Positions 6,920-12,677 of a stretch of 13,252 nucleotides of DNA are shown here, in pieces. The notes under the pieces were generated by a model. That model saw only the letters and a program-made list of their open reading frames with translations, was not told the origin of the DNA and did not search any database. This stretch comes from JBBRHF01 sp038223055 (lineage in GTDB: Bacteria; Actinomycetota; Actinomycetes; JACCUZ01), in assembly GCA_038223055.1 (NCBI GenBank), contig JBBRHF010000127.1, forward strand, positions 1 through 13,252. Reading direction: 5' to 3'. The translations under genes were made by a program, and so were the position numbers. Numbering within the stretch: the stretch's first letter is position 1; each line of letters begins with the position of its first letter.

Positions 6920-9772
6920 ATGCGGAGCGGGCTCGACCGCGTTGCGGCTGCAGCGCTCGCGACCTGTCTCTTCTTCCCGCTGCTGAGTCCGGCGCCACAC
7001 GCCGTGGCCGCGGTCACCCCGAGCGTCGGCCGGCCGTGCGCGACCGCGGTCATCGACGCTCCCCCCACCGGTGCCGCCGGCGAGCCGGCGGTGGAGGCGC
7101 TTAAGGATGCGGGGGCGCTGGACGAGGCCGCCGCGACCGTCGACATGTCGACCTCGGACTACCGGTCGATGCTGCGCGAGGACGCCACCGTGCGGGTGGA
7201 CGACTGTGCGCGAACCTTCGTGGTGGACGAGCCGCTGACTGCCGCCCCGCTGACTGCCGCCCCGCTGGCTGCTGCCCCGCCGACCGCTGCCCCGCCGACC
7301 GCCGCCGCGCCGACCGCCGCCGCGTCGGGAACGCGCGCCACCAGCGCCGGCACCGGGACCAGCGCCGGCACCGGGACCAGCACCAGCGCCCTGGACACAG
7401 CTGGTGACCCGTTCGCCCTGTCCAGCCGGCCCGGTTCCCAACGCACGATCTTCCTGGACTTCACCGGCATGCGCGTCACCGGCACAGCCTGGAACGACTT
7501 CTTCACCAATCCCGATTTCTTCGCCGCACCGTTCGACCTCGACGGCGACCCGGCCGCTTTCGATCCGGCGGAGCAGGATGCCATCCGCAGCGTGTGGTTG
7601 CGGGTCGCCGAGGACTACGCGCCCTTCGACGTGAACGTCACCACCGTCGACCGGGGTCAGAACGCGATCGTCCGCGACGGGGTCGGCGACCCGGCCTACG
7701 GCACCCGGGTCCTGATCACCAATGACCGGCTTGGGTTCCGCGCGTGCGGGGGATGCGGCGGCATCGCCTACGTCGGGGTCTACGACCGGATCGATGCGCA
7801 GGCCGCGACGGCCGGCTACTACCAGCCAGCCTTCGTGTTCGCGCTCGGCCTGGGCTTCGACAGCAAGGCGATGGGCGAGGCTGCATCACACGAGGCCGGC
7901 CACAACCTGGGTCTGAGCCACGATGGCGCGAAAGACCTGGACTACTACCAGGGGCAGGGCGCCTGGGCGCCGATCATGGGCAGTGGCTACGACGCGCCGG
8001 TCAGCCAGTGGAGCGCCGGGGAGTACGACGGCGCGACCCAGCAGGAGGACGACCTTGCCGTGATCCAGGCGCACGGGTTGGCCCCGTCCCCCGACGATCA
8101 CGGCAACGTCGCCGGGGCCGCGACGGCCCTGACGATCGGCGACACCGCCGGGGGGCTGATCTCGACGCGGACCGACGTGGACTACTTCAGCTTCCTGGTC
8201 CCGGATGCCGGCTCGACGCTCGCGCGGGTCACGGTGACGCCCCAGACCGTCGGCGGGGACCTGGACGTCTCGGCCACCCTGTACGACACGGCCGGCGCGC
8301 CGATCGCCACGGCGGACCCGCCCGTCGACGGCCACTACGACGCTGTGACCGGGGTCGATGCCACGATCTCCCGTTCGCTGCCAGCAGGCACCTACGTTCT
8401 CGCCGTGGACGGGGTCGGCTTCGGCGACCCCCGCAGCGACGGCTACTCCGACTACGCCAGCTTGGGCCGCTACACGGTCCAGGTGACCGAGTCGGCTCCA
8501 GCCACGGTGAGGCTGGACTCCGCGGCCGTGGCGCCGCGGGCCAACGCCGCCGCCCCCTACTCGTTCGCCCTGGGCGCCTACGGCGGCAACCCGCCGTACG
8601 CGTGGTCCGTTGTCCCGGACCAACTGCCGCCGGGATTGACGCTGGTGGGCAACGTGGTGTCCGGGACACCGAGTCGGGCCGGCACCTGGTCGGTGACCGT
8701 GCAGGTCACCGACTCCACCCCCGGCCCTGACCATGGCGTCGACACCGCGACGGTCACGTTCGGGGTGAACCCGCCGCTCGCGCTGACCGTCGGCGCGCTG
8801 CCGGCAGCGAACCAAGGCGTCGCCTACGCCACGGCGTTGACGGCCACCGGGGGCGGCGGCGGCTACGCCTACAGAGTGATCGGAGACCTCCCTCCCGGGC
8901 TGACGCTTCGCCCGACCGGCGCGATCTCTGGCACCCCCACGGCCGCTGGCGCCTACGCCATCGTGCTGAGCGTGACCGACTCGACCGGTCGGTCCGTGTC
9001 CGAGTCCGAGTCCCATCGGCTGACCGTGCTCGCGGCACTGGCGATCAGCCTGCCGCTTCCCTCAGCGGCCCCGGTGGCGCCCGCCCCACCGGTCCCGCCG
9101 ACGGTGGCCGTGCCGCCGAGCCTGAACCAGACCCCCGCGCCGGCCCCGACGTCCGCCGCGCCGATGACCCCGAAGCTGACCGCGACATCCGCCTCGCCGG
9201 CTCCCTACCGCGGCACCCTGCGCAACGCCGCCTCGGCGCTGAAAGTCGGGCGCGCAACCGTCGCCCGCTACGCGGCCGGCAGCTTCCCGCTGGTGGACGC
9301 CGACCGGGACTGCCAGAGCACTCGAACTGAGGTTCTGGTGTCCCGAAGCGCGGTCAAGCCCCGGTTTACCACGGCGAAGAAATGCACCGTCAGCAACGGG
9401 AAGTGGCTTTCGAGCTTCGACCGGAGCGTGCGGACCAGGGCCACCGGGGTGACCGTTGCCGGCACGGTGACCGTCGCCGAGGCCTGGCGCTCCGGGGCGA
9501 GCGGGTGGACCCGGGCGAGGCGCTCTGCCTTTGCCAACGACCTGGCCGACTCGCGTGCGTTCACCGTCGTCGCGGCCAGGTCGGCGAGGGCACGCGGCGA
9601 CCGTGACCCGGCCGGGTGGCTGCCCACCCCTGGCGCCCGCTGCCAGTACGTCGCGAACTGGACAGCCGTCAAGATCCGCTGGGGGCTGCACGTCGACCAG
9701 GCCGAGAAAACCCGACTGGTCGCCCTCGCTCGGGGCTGCGCCAACCAGCGGCTGGTTGTCACCCGCAGGTAG
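6920..9772 (+). CDS. Secreted metzincin protease with PPC, Ig-like and degenerate HNH (DUF1524-like) domains
   Basis: 950 residues. Order: signal peptide (1 to about 33: MRSGLDR, hydrophobic core, Ala-rich cleavage region); a prodomain-like stretch; Ala/Pro/Thr repeats (105-160); metalloprotease domain (about 170-395) with HEAGHNLGLSHD (His324, Glu325, His328, His334) and Met-turn Met353 in IMGSGY; PPC-like beta domain (about 410-524); two putative Ig domains (about 527-615, 617-704), each with the PPGLTL...SGTP signature; Pro/Ala linker; C-terminal domain (about 770-945). The last matches the secreted GmrSD_C/DUF1524 HNH pattern (DCQSTRTEVL, EAWRSGA, GDRDPAGWLP, cysteines 798, 822, 908, 940), but the expected Asp-His is Ala847-Gly848 and the expected Asn is Ala889. 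ATG 6920 is chosen over GTG 6881: GAGGA sits 7 nt upstream and the signal peptide then begins properly. No cell-wall sorting signal or membrane anchor is visible, so the product is probably released. Confidence 0.9.
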   Translation: MRSGLDRVAAAALATCLFFPLLSPAPHAVAAVTPSVGRPCATAVIDAPPTGAAGEPAVEALKDAGALDEAAATVDMSTSDYRSMLREDATVRVDDCARTFVVDEPLTAAPLTAAPLAAAPPTAAPPTAAAPTAAASGTRATSAGTGTSAGTGTSTSALDTAGDPFALSSRPGSQRTIFLDFTGMRVTGTAWNDFFTNPDFFAAPFDLDGDPAAFDPAEQDAIRSVWLRVAEDYAPFDVNVTTVDRGQNAIVRDGVGDPAYGTRVLITNDRLGFRACGGCGGIAYVGVYDRIDAQAATAGYYQPAFVFALGLGFDSKAMGEAASHEAGHNLGLSHDGAKDLDYYQGQGAWAPIMGSGYDAPVSQWSAGEYDGATQQEDDLAVIQAHGLAPSPDDHGNVAGAATALTIGDTAGGLISTRTDVDYFSFLVPDAGSTLARVTVTPQTVGGDLDVSATLYDTAGAPIATADPPVDGHYDAVTGVDATISRSLPAGTYVLAVDGVGFGDPRSDGYSDYASLGRYTVQVTESAPATVRLDSAAVAPRANAAAPYSFALGAYGGNPPYAWSVVPDQLPPGLTLVGNVVSGTPSRAGTWSVTVQVTDSTPGPDHGVDTATVTFGVNPPLALTVGALPAANQGVAYATALTATGGGGGYAYRVIGDLPPGLTLRPTGAISGTPTAAGAYAIVLSVTDSTGRSVSESESHRLTVLAALAISLPLPSAAPVAPAPPVPPTVAVPPSLNQTPAPAPTSAAPMTPKLTATSASPAPYRGTLRNAASALKVGRATVARYAAGSFPLVDADRDCQSTRTEVLVSRSAVKPRFTTAKKCTVSNGKWLSSFDRSVRTRATGVTVAGTVTVAEAWRSGASGWTRARRSAFANDLADSRAFTVVAARSARARGDRDPAGWLPTPGARCQYVANWTAVKIRWGLHVDQAEKTRLVALARGCANQRLVVTRR
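7232..7375 (+). repeat. Coding repeats in the protease linker (PLTAA and TSAGTG units)
   Basis: Two adjacent in-frame arrays. From 7232 to about 7321, roughly six 15-nt units encode P-(L/P)-T-A-A, drifting towards A-P-T-A-A. At 7340-7357 and 7358-7375, the 18-nt unit accagcgccggcaccggg occurs twice exactly and encodes Thr-Ser-Ala-Gly-Thr-Gly. Both lie between the prodomain-like part and the catalytic domain and should be a flexible spacer. Confidence 0.85.
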
Positions 9773-9792
9773 CGTCAGATCAGGTCAAGTTC

Positions 9793-9818
9793 CGGATCCG
9801 CGCCCGCTTCGATGGGCG
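9793..9818. other. Hairpin-forming sequence between convergent genes
   Basis: The 46-bp gap between the protease stop and the upp stop contains the palindrome CGGATCCG (9793-9800) and then CGCCC (9801-9805) paired with GGGCG (9814-9818) around an 8-nt loop. Either could slow RNA polymerase on both strands, but no T-run follows on either side, so I do not call it a terminator. Confidence 0.3.
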
Positions 9819-10457
9819 TCAGACAACGCCGTACAGGCGATCGCCGGCGTCTCCCAGGCCGGGCACGATGTAGCCCAGCTCGTTGAGGCGCTCGTCGAGT
9901 CCTGCGGTCACGACCGACACGGGCACCGTCGACCCCCCGAACGCCTCGGTCATCGCGCGCAGGCCCTCCGGGGCGACCAGCAGGCAGATCGCGGTGATGT
10001 CGTCGGCGCCGCGCTCGAGCAGGAAGTTGATGGCCGCGATGAGCGTGCCGCCGGTGGCCAGCATCGGGTCCAAGACGTAGCACTGGCGTCCGGACAGGTC
10101 CTCCGGCAGCCGGGTCGCGTAGGTCGAGGCCAGCAGCGTCTGCTCGTCGCGGATCATGCCGAGGAATCCCACCTCGGCCGTCGGCATCAGCCGCACCATG
10201 CCGTCGAGCATCCCGAGCCCGGCCCGCAGGATCGGGACCACGAGCGGCTTGGGGTGGGCCAGCCGGATGCCGGCGGCCGGCGCCACGGGCGTGGTGATCT
10301 GGCAGATCTCGGTGCGAACATCCCGAGTCGCCTCGTAGGCGAGCAGGGTCACCAGTTCGTCGACGAGGCGGCGGAAGGTCGGTGAGTGGGTGCGTACGTC
10401 GCGCAGCGCCGTGAGCTTGTGGGCGATCAGCGGGTGATCGGCGACGTGGGTGCGCAT
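9819..10457 (-). CDS. upp: Uracil phosphoribosyltransferase
   Basis: 212 residues, the usual size. It converts uracil and PRPP to UMP in pyrimidine salvage in the cytosol. The PRPP-binding loop is VLDPMLATGGTL (128-139) and the uracil-binding C-terminal segment is YIVPGLGDAGDRLYG (196-210). PILRAGLGMLDGM (75-87) and GMIRDEQTL (100-108) are also family hallmarks. The last loop residue is Thr, where Ser is more common. The start is the ATG whose complement lies at 10455-10457. No good Shine-Dalgarno is seen, but TAGGTT on the minus strand (10471-10466) ends 8 nt upstream, compatible with a very short or absent leader. The gene is convergent with the protease and divergent from the deaminase-associated genes. 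The longer upstream open frame adds only intergenic sequence. Confidence 0.96.
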   Translation of the reverse strand: MRTHVADHPLIAHKLTALRDVRTHSPTFRRLVDELVTLLAYEATRDVRTEICQITTPVAPAAGIRLAHPKPLVVPILRAGLGMLDGMVRLMPTAEVGFLGMIRDEQTLLASTYATRLPEDLSGRQCYVLDPMLATGGTLIAAINFLLERGADDITAICLLVAPEGLRAMTEAFGGSTVPVSVVTAGLDERLNELGYIVPGLGDAGDRLYGVV

Positions 10458-10465
10458 GGCTGCAC

Positions 10466-10471
10466 AACCTA
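10466..10471 (-). promoter_or_regulatory. Putative -10 box of a near-leaderless upp promoter
   Basis: On the minus strand TAGGTT fits the actinobacterial -10 consensus TANNNT and ends 8 nt before the upp ATG, putting the predicted transcript start at or next to the start codon. No recognisable -35 is seen, because the upstream bases belong to a G+C-rich tandem repeat. Confidence 0.3.
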
Positions 10472-10473
10472 GT

Positions 10474-10522
10474 CCCTGGTGCCCGCCGGCCCCTGGTGCC
10501 CGCCGGTCCCTGGTGCCGTTGG
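10474..10522. repeat. 17-bp tandem repeat in the divergent upp/deaminase-associated intergenic region
   Basis: ccctggtgcccgccggc at 10474-10490 and the same with a final T at 10491-10507 are followed by a partial, diverging third copy to about 10522. The array sits immediately upstream of the putative upp -10 box and within the 160-bp region that must also hold the promoter for the rightward genes. Confidence 0.85.
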
Positions 10523-10617
10523 GGCACTGCCGTGGACGGGAATTGTCTGCCACGATGGCGACAGCCCGGCAGCGGGTGCAAGGATCAGCGCGAGCAGCGG
10601 CGACGAGCGGAGGATCG

Positions 10618-11124
10618 ATGGCGCAGGAGGCGACGGTCGACTTCGCCGTTGTCGCCTTCCGAGAGGACGAGCAGTGGCAGGTCGCCGAGCTGCCGGTGGA
10701 GGCCGCGGAGCAACTCGATGCCCTGATCGACGCCGTCCGGCGACAGCCCACCGAGGCGGTCTCCCTGGGCCTGTGCTCCTTCGGCGACGACTTCTTCCTC
10801 GCTCTGCGGCCGCACGGCTCCGGCGTACGCCTGCTGCTCTCGGACGTGACCGCAGCCGGAGACTGGCCGATCGCCGAGGAGGTGCTCGAGCGGCTCGACG
10901 AGGCCGACCCCGACGACGATGACTTCGAGCAGGTCCGACCGGTGGGCGACCTGGCGATCTTCGCTGACCTCGGCGTGAGCTCGATGACCGTTGCCGCGGT
11001 CTGCGCCGACCTCGAGCTCTATCCCGACGAGATGCTGTCGCGCATCGCCGCATACATCGGGTTCGCAACGGAGTTCGAGCAGGTGGTGGACGCCGACGCG
11101 CGAGCGTCGGACGGAGCTGGATAG
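10618..11124 (+). CDS. tRNA adenosine deaminase-associated protein (first paralogue)
   Basis: 168 residues, acidic, no signal peptide or membrane segment. It resembles the actinobacterial tRNA adenosine deaminase-associated family: an N-terminal strand-rich half (VDFAVVAFREDEQWQV, then LGLCSFGDDFFLALRPHGSGVRLLLSDVTAAGDWPIAEEVL), an acidic linker (EADPDDDDFE, about 99-108), then a helical half (GDLAIFADLGVSSMTV, LYPDEMLSRIAAYIGFATEFEQVV). The family is defined mainly by its place beside tadA; its biochemical role is unknown to me, and a partner or chaperone of TadA is only an inference. ATG 10618 is chosen because GGAGG at 10609-10613 lies 4 nt upstream; the in-frame upstream extension runs through the tandem repeat. 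It is 42 nt from a second, diverged copy. The assignment rests on pattern and context. Confidence 0.78.
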   Translation: MAQEATVDFAVVAFREDEQWQVAELPVEAAEQLDALIDAVRRQPTEAVSLGLCSFGDDFFLALRPHGSGVRLLLSDVTAAGDWPIAEEVLERLDEADPDDDDFEQVRPVGDLAIFADLGVSSMTVAAVCADLELYPDEMLSRIAAYIGFATEFEQVVDADARASDGAG

Positions 11125-11166
11125 CGCCGGCCCAGCGCCGGCGCACCGAGCCATTCAGGGAGACAG

Positions 11167-11601
11167 GTGTCCTATTTCACGGCTGTAGTCGCCCGGGCCG
11201 ACGGAGCGTGGTCCGCGCGCGACGTCGACGTCGAGGAAGTCGCCGACCTGACCGACCTGATTGAGCGGCTGCGCGAGGTCGAGGACGGCGAAGAGCCCGT
11301 GCTGCTGCTGCTCGAACGCGAGGACGACTGGTGGGCCATCGTGCGGGTCGACGGCGACGATGACGCGCGCGTCTTCGTGTCCAATGCCGCGGGCGCCCAA
11401 CGCAGCCCCTACGCCGAGCTGCTCGCGCCGCCCGACGACGGCACCGACGGCTGGTCCGGGGACCTCGACCTGCTGTCCGACCTGGGGACGCCGCCGGAGG
11501 AGCTACGCGACCTGGTCGCCGAACAGCTGGTGCCGATGGACGCGATGGCCACGCTGGCCGAGGCCGCCGGTTTCGCCGAGGTGCTCGACGCCCTGCGCTG
11601 A
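11167..11601 (+). CDS. tRNA adenosine deaminase-associated protein (second paralogue)
   Basis: 144 residues, strongly acidic, probably cytosolic. It opens SYFTAVVARADGAWSARDVD, followed by VLLLLEREDDWWAIVRVDGDDDARVFVSNAAGAQRSPYAELL, an Asp/Gly-rich linker, and a helical end (LDLLSDLGTPPEELRDLVAEQL...LAEAAGFAEVLDAL). It shares with the gene just upstream the order of a strand hairpin, an R-x2-G...(V/L)-x-(V/L)-S motif, an acidic linker, a DL-x4-DLG element and a closing GFA helix, so the two look like old tandem paralogues. As I recall, this version is the one seen beside tadA in Streptomyces. Start GTG 11167 follows GGGAG (11158-11162) by 4 nt. tadA begins 53 nt downstream. The function is unproven. 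Confidence 0.78.
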   Translation: MSYFTAVVARADGAWSARDVDVEEVADLTDLIERLREVEDGEEPVLLLLEREDDWWAIVRVDGDDDARVFVSNAAGAQRSPYAELLAPPDDGTDGWSGDLDLLSDLGTPPEELRDLVAEQLVPMDAMATLAEAAGFAEVLDALR

Positions 11602-11621
11602 TCGTTTGCTGACTGCCGATC

Positions 11622-11648
11622 TTGGGTCACCTGCGCGTTGCCTACGCT
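11622..11648 (+). promoter_or_regulatory. Putative leaderless promoter of tadA
   Basis: TACGCT at 11643-11648 fits the TANNNT -10 pattern and ends exactly 6 nt before the GTG at 11655, the spacing expected if transcription starts on the start codon itself. TTGGGT at 11622-11627 is a possible -35 with a short 15-bp spacer. It lies in the 53-nt gap after the second deaminase-associated gene, suggesting tadA can be transcribed on its own. Confidence 0.4.
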
Positions 11649-11654
11649 GGCCCG

Positions 11655-12128
11655 GTGTCGGGTCAGCGGGGTCGCTACGAGGAGTGGATGCTCCTGGCGC
11701 TGGCAGAGGCGCGACTGGCCCTGGAGTCTGGCGACGTCCCGGTCGGTGCCGTCGTGCTGTCCGCTGAAGGCGCCCCGCTGGCGCGGGGGCACAACGCCCG
11801 CGAGGCGACGGGCGACCCTACGGCGCATGCTGAGGTATTGGCCGTACGTCGTGCGGCGGCGGCTGTGGGCCAGTGGCGCCTGGCCGGTGCGACGCTGGTC
11901 GTGACCCTGGAGCCCTGCACGATGTGTGCCGGTGCCGCTGTGCTCGCCCGGCTGGCCCGGGTGGTCTATGGCGCGCAGGACGCCAAGGCGGGCGCCGTCG
12001 ACTCGCTGTGGGACGTCGTGCGGGACCGCCGGCTCAACCATCGGCCCGAGGTGGTCAGCGGCGTGCTGGCCGAGGAGTCGGCCGACCTGCTGCGGGCCTT
12101 TTTCCGCGCTCGCCGCGACGTCCGGTAG
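11655..12128 (+). CDS. tadA: tRNA adenosine(34) deaminase
   Basis: 157 residues. A zinc cytidine/deoxycytidylate-deaminase-fold enzyme that converts A34 to inosine in the anticodon of tRNA-Arg(ACG), needed to read CGN codons. Zinc site and proton shuttle: His58-Ala-Glu60 (TAHAEVLAVR) and Cys88/Cys91 (EPCTMCAGA). GDVPVGAVV (26-34), Asn47 and VYGAQDAKAGAVDSLWDV are also diagnostic. GTG 11655 is chosen: no Shine-Dalgarno is visible, but a -10-like TACGCT ends 6 nt upstream, fitting leaderless initiation. TTG 11622 lies inside the putative -35, and ATG 11688 would trim the first helix (YEEWMLLAL). It follows two deaminase-associated genes and ends 10 nt before a tRNA-Ser gene, which is not its known substrate. 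Confidence 0.95.
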   Translation: MSGQRGRYEEWMLLALAEARLALESGDVPVGAVVLSAEGAPLARGHNAREATGDPTAHAEVLAVRRAAAAVGQWRLAGATLVVTLEPCTMCAGAAVLARLARVVYGAQDAKAGAVDSLWDVVRDRRLNHRPEVVSGVLAEESADLLRAFFRARRDVR

Positions 12129-12138
12129 CCTCGTCGGC

Positions 12139-12228
12139 GGTGGCGTGTCCGAGCGGCCGAAGGAGCACGCCTCGAAAGCGTGTGGGGGTTTACGCCCTCC
12201 GTGGGTTCAAATCCCACCGCCACCGCCA
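12139..12228 (+). tRNA. tRNA-Ser(CGA), CCA encoded
   Basis: A class II tRNA with all arms. The acceptor GGTGGCG (12139-12145) pairs fully with CGCCACC (12218-12224); the discriminator is G12225 and CCA is encoded at 12226-12228. The anticodon stem CACGC/GCGTG (12166-12170, 12178-12182) holds loop ctCGAaa, anticodon CGA at 12173-12175, reading UCG serine codons. The variable arm (12183-12200) forms a 5-bp stem with one G-U, as expected for serine. The T arm is GTGGG/CCCAC (12201-12205, 12213-12217) with loop TTCAAAT. It lies only 10 nt after the tadA stop, so read-through transcription is likely. Its 3' end faces an integrase gene and is the probable attachment site of a mobile element. Confidence 0.97.
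12206..12228 (+). other. Candidate attachment-site core in the tRNA-Ser 3' end
   Basis: The T-loop to CCA segment of tRNA-Ser is the usual core where tyrosine-recombinase elements of actinobacteria integrate, restoring the tRNA 3' end. The supporting context is an integrase gene 450 bp downstream, pointing at the tRNA. No second copy of this segment exists inside the window; the partner would have to lie beyond the right edge. The exact core limits are a guess. Confidence 0.4.
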
Positions 12229-12260
12229 AATCTGAGCACGAAAACGCGGCTCAGCGCGTC

Positions 12261-12290
12261 GCCCCGGGCAGTCAGCCCGAGGCGGCGTTT
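12261..12290 (+). terminator. Possible terminator of tRNA-Ser
   Basis: GCCCCGGGC (12261-12269) and GCCCGAGGC (12275-12283) pair over 9 positions with one mismatch around loop agtca, followed by ggcgTTT. An outer AAACGC (12242-12247) can also pair with GCGTTT (12285-12290). An additional small hairpin, CTGAGC (12232-12237) with GCTCAG (12249-12254), lies just after the tRNA. The stem is good and the T-tract poor. Confidence 0.45.
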
Positions 12291-12296
12291 CTGGCC

Positions 12297-12320
12297 CTAG
12301 TCTCAGTTCTAGTCTCATTT
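12297..12320. repeat. 12-bp direct repeat between tRNA-Ser and the integrase
   Basis: ctagtctcagtt (12297-12308) is directly followed by ctagtctcattt (12309-12320), identical at 11 of 12 positions. It is A/T-richer than its surroundings and lies 69 bp past the tRNA 3' end. Short tandem sites beside an att core are characteristic of integrase arm-type or excisionase binding sites; that role is inferred. Confidence 0.75.
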
Positions 12321-12677
12321 GGATCCGAAGCACGGGCTTCCGTCGCGGACGCGGGCCGTAGAAGGGCCCGACCCCGGCCTTCAGGTCCGCTCCCGGATAC
12401 GCTGCGTGTCCACCACGAGCCGAAGGGGGCAGATGGCCGGACAGGCTCCGTGCCTTTTCGTTGCGGGCGGGCTTCGCTGGCCACGCTGAAGGTCAGGGCG
12501 ACCAGTGACCTTGGTGGACGAGTAGCGTGCGGAGACTTTGCGCAGATGCTGCTCCCGGGACGTGCCAACGAACAGGCAGCATTGCAGTTGCACGCCGAGT
12601 TCCGCCGCCACAACGTGGCCTACTTCGACGAAATTTGGCGACCGCTTGACCCGATAGCCAGTCCAGGGGAGAGGCAG

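Larger units (their letters stand above)
12229..12677. other. Non-coding junction region of the putative mobile element
   Basis: 449 bp between tRNA-Ser and the integrase stop codon. It holds the hairpins and direct repeat listed separately and, near its right end, GAGACT at 12532-12537, a reverse-complement copy of the AGTCTC core of the repeat. Open frames on both strands here have no recognisable protein family, convincing ribosome site or sensible codon pattern; I see no gene. This is the place where an attL or attR arm would be expected. Some sequence may be decayed element DNA. Confidence 0.5.
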
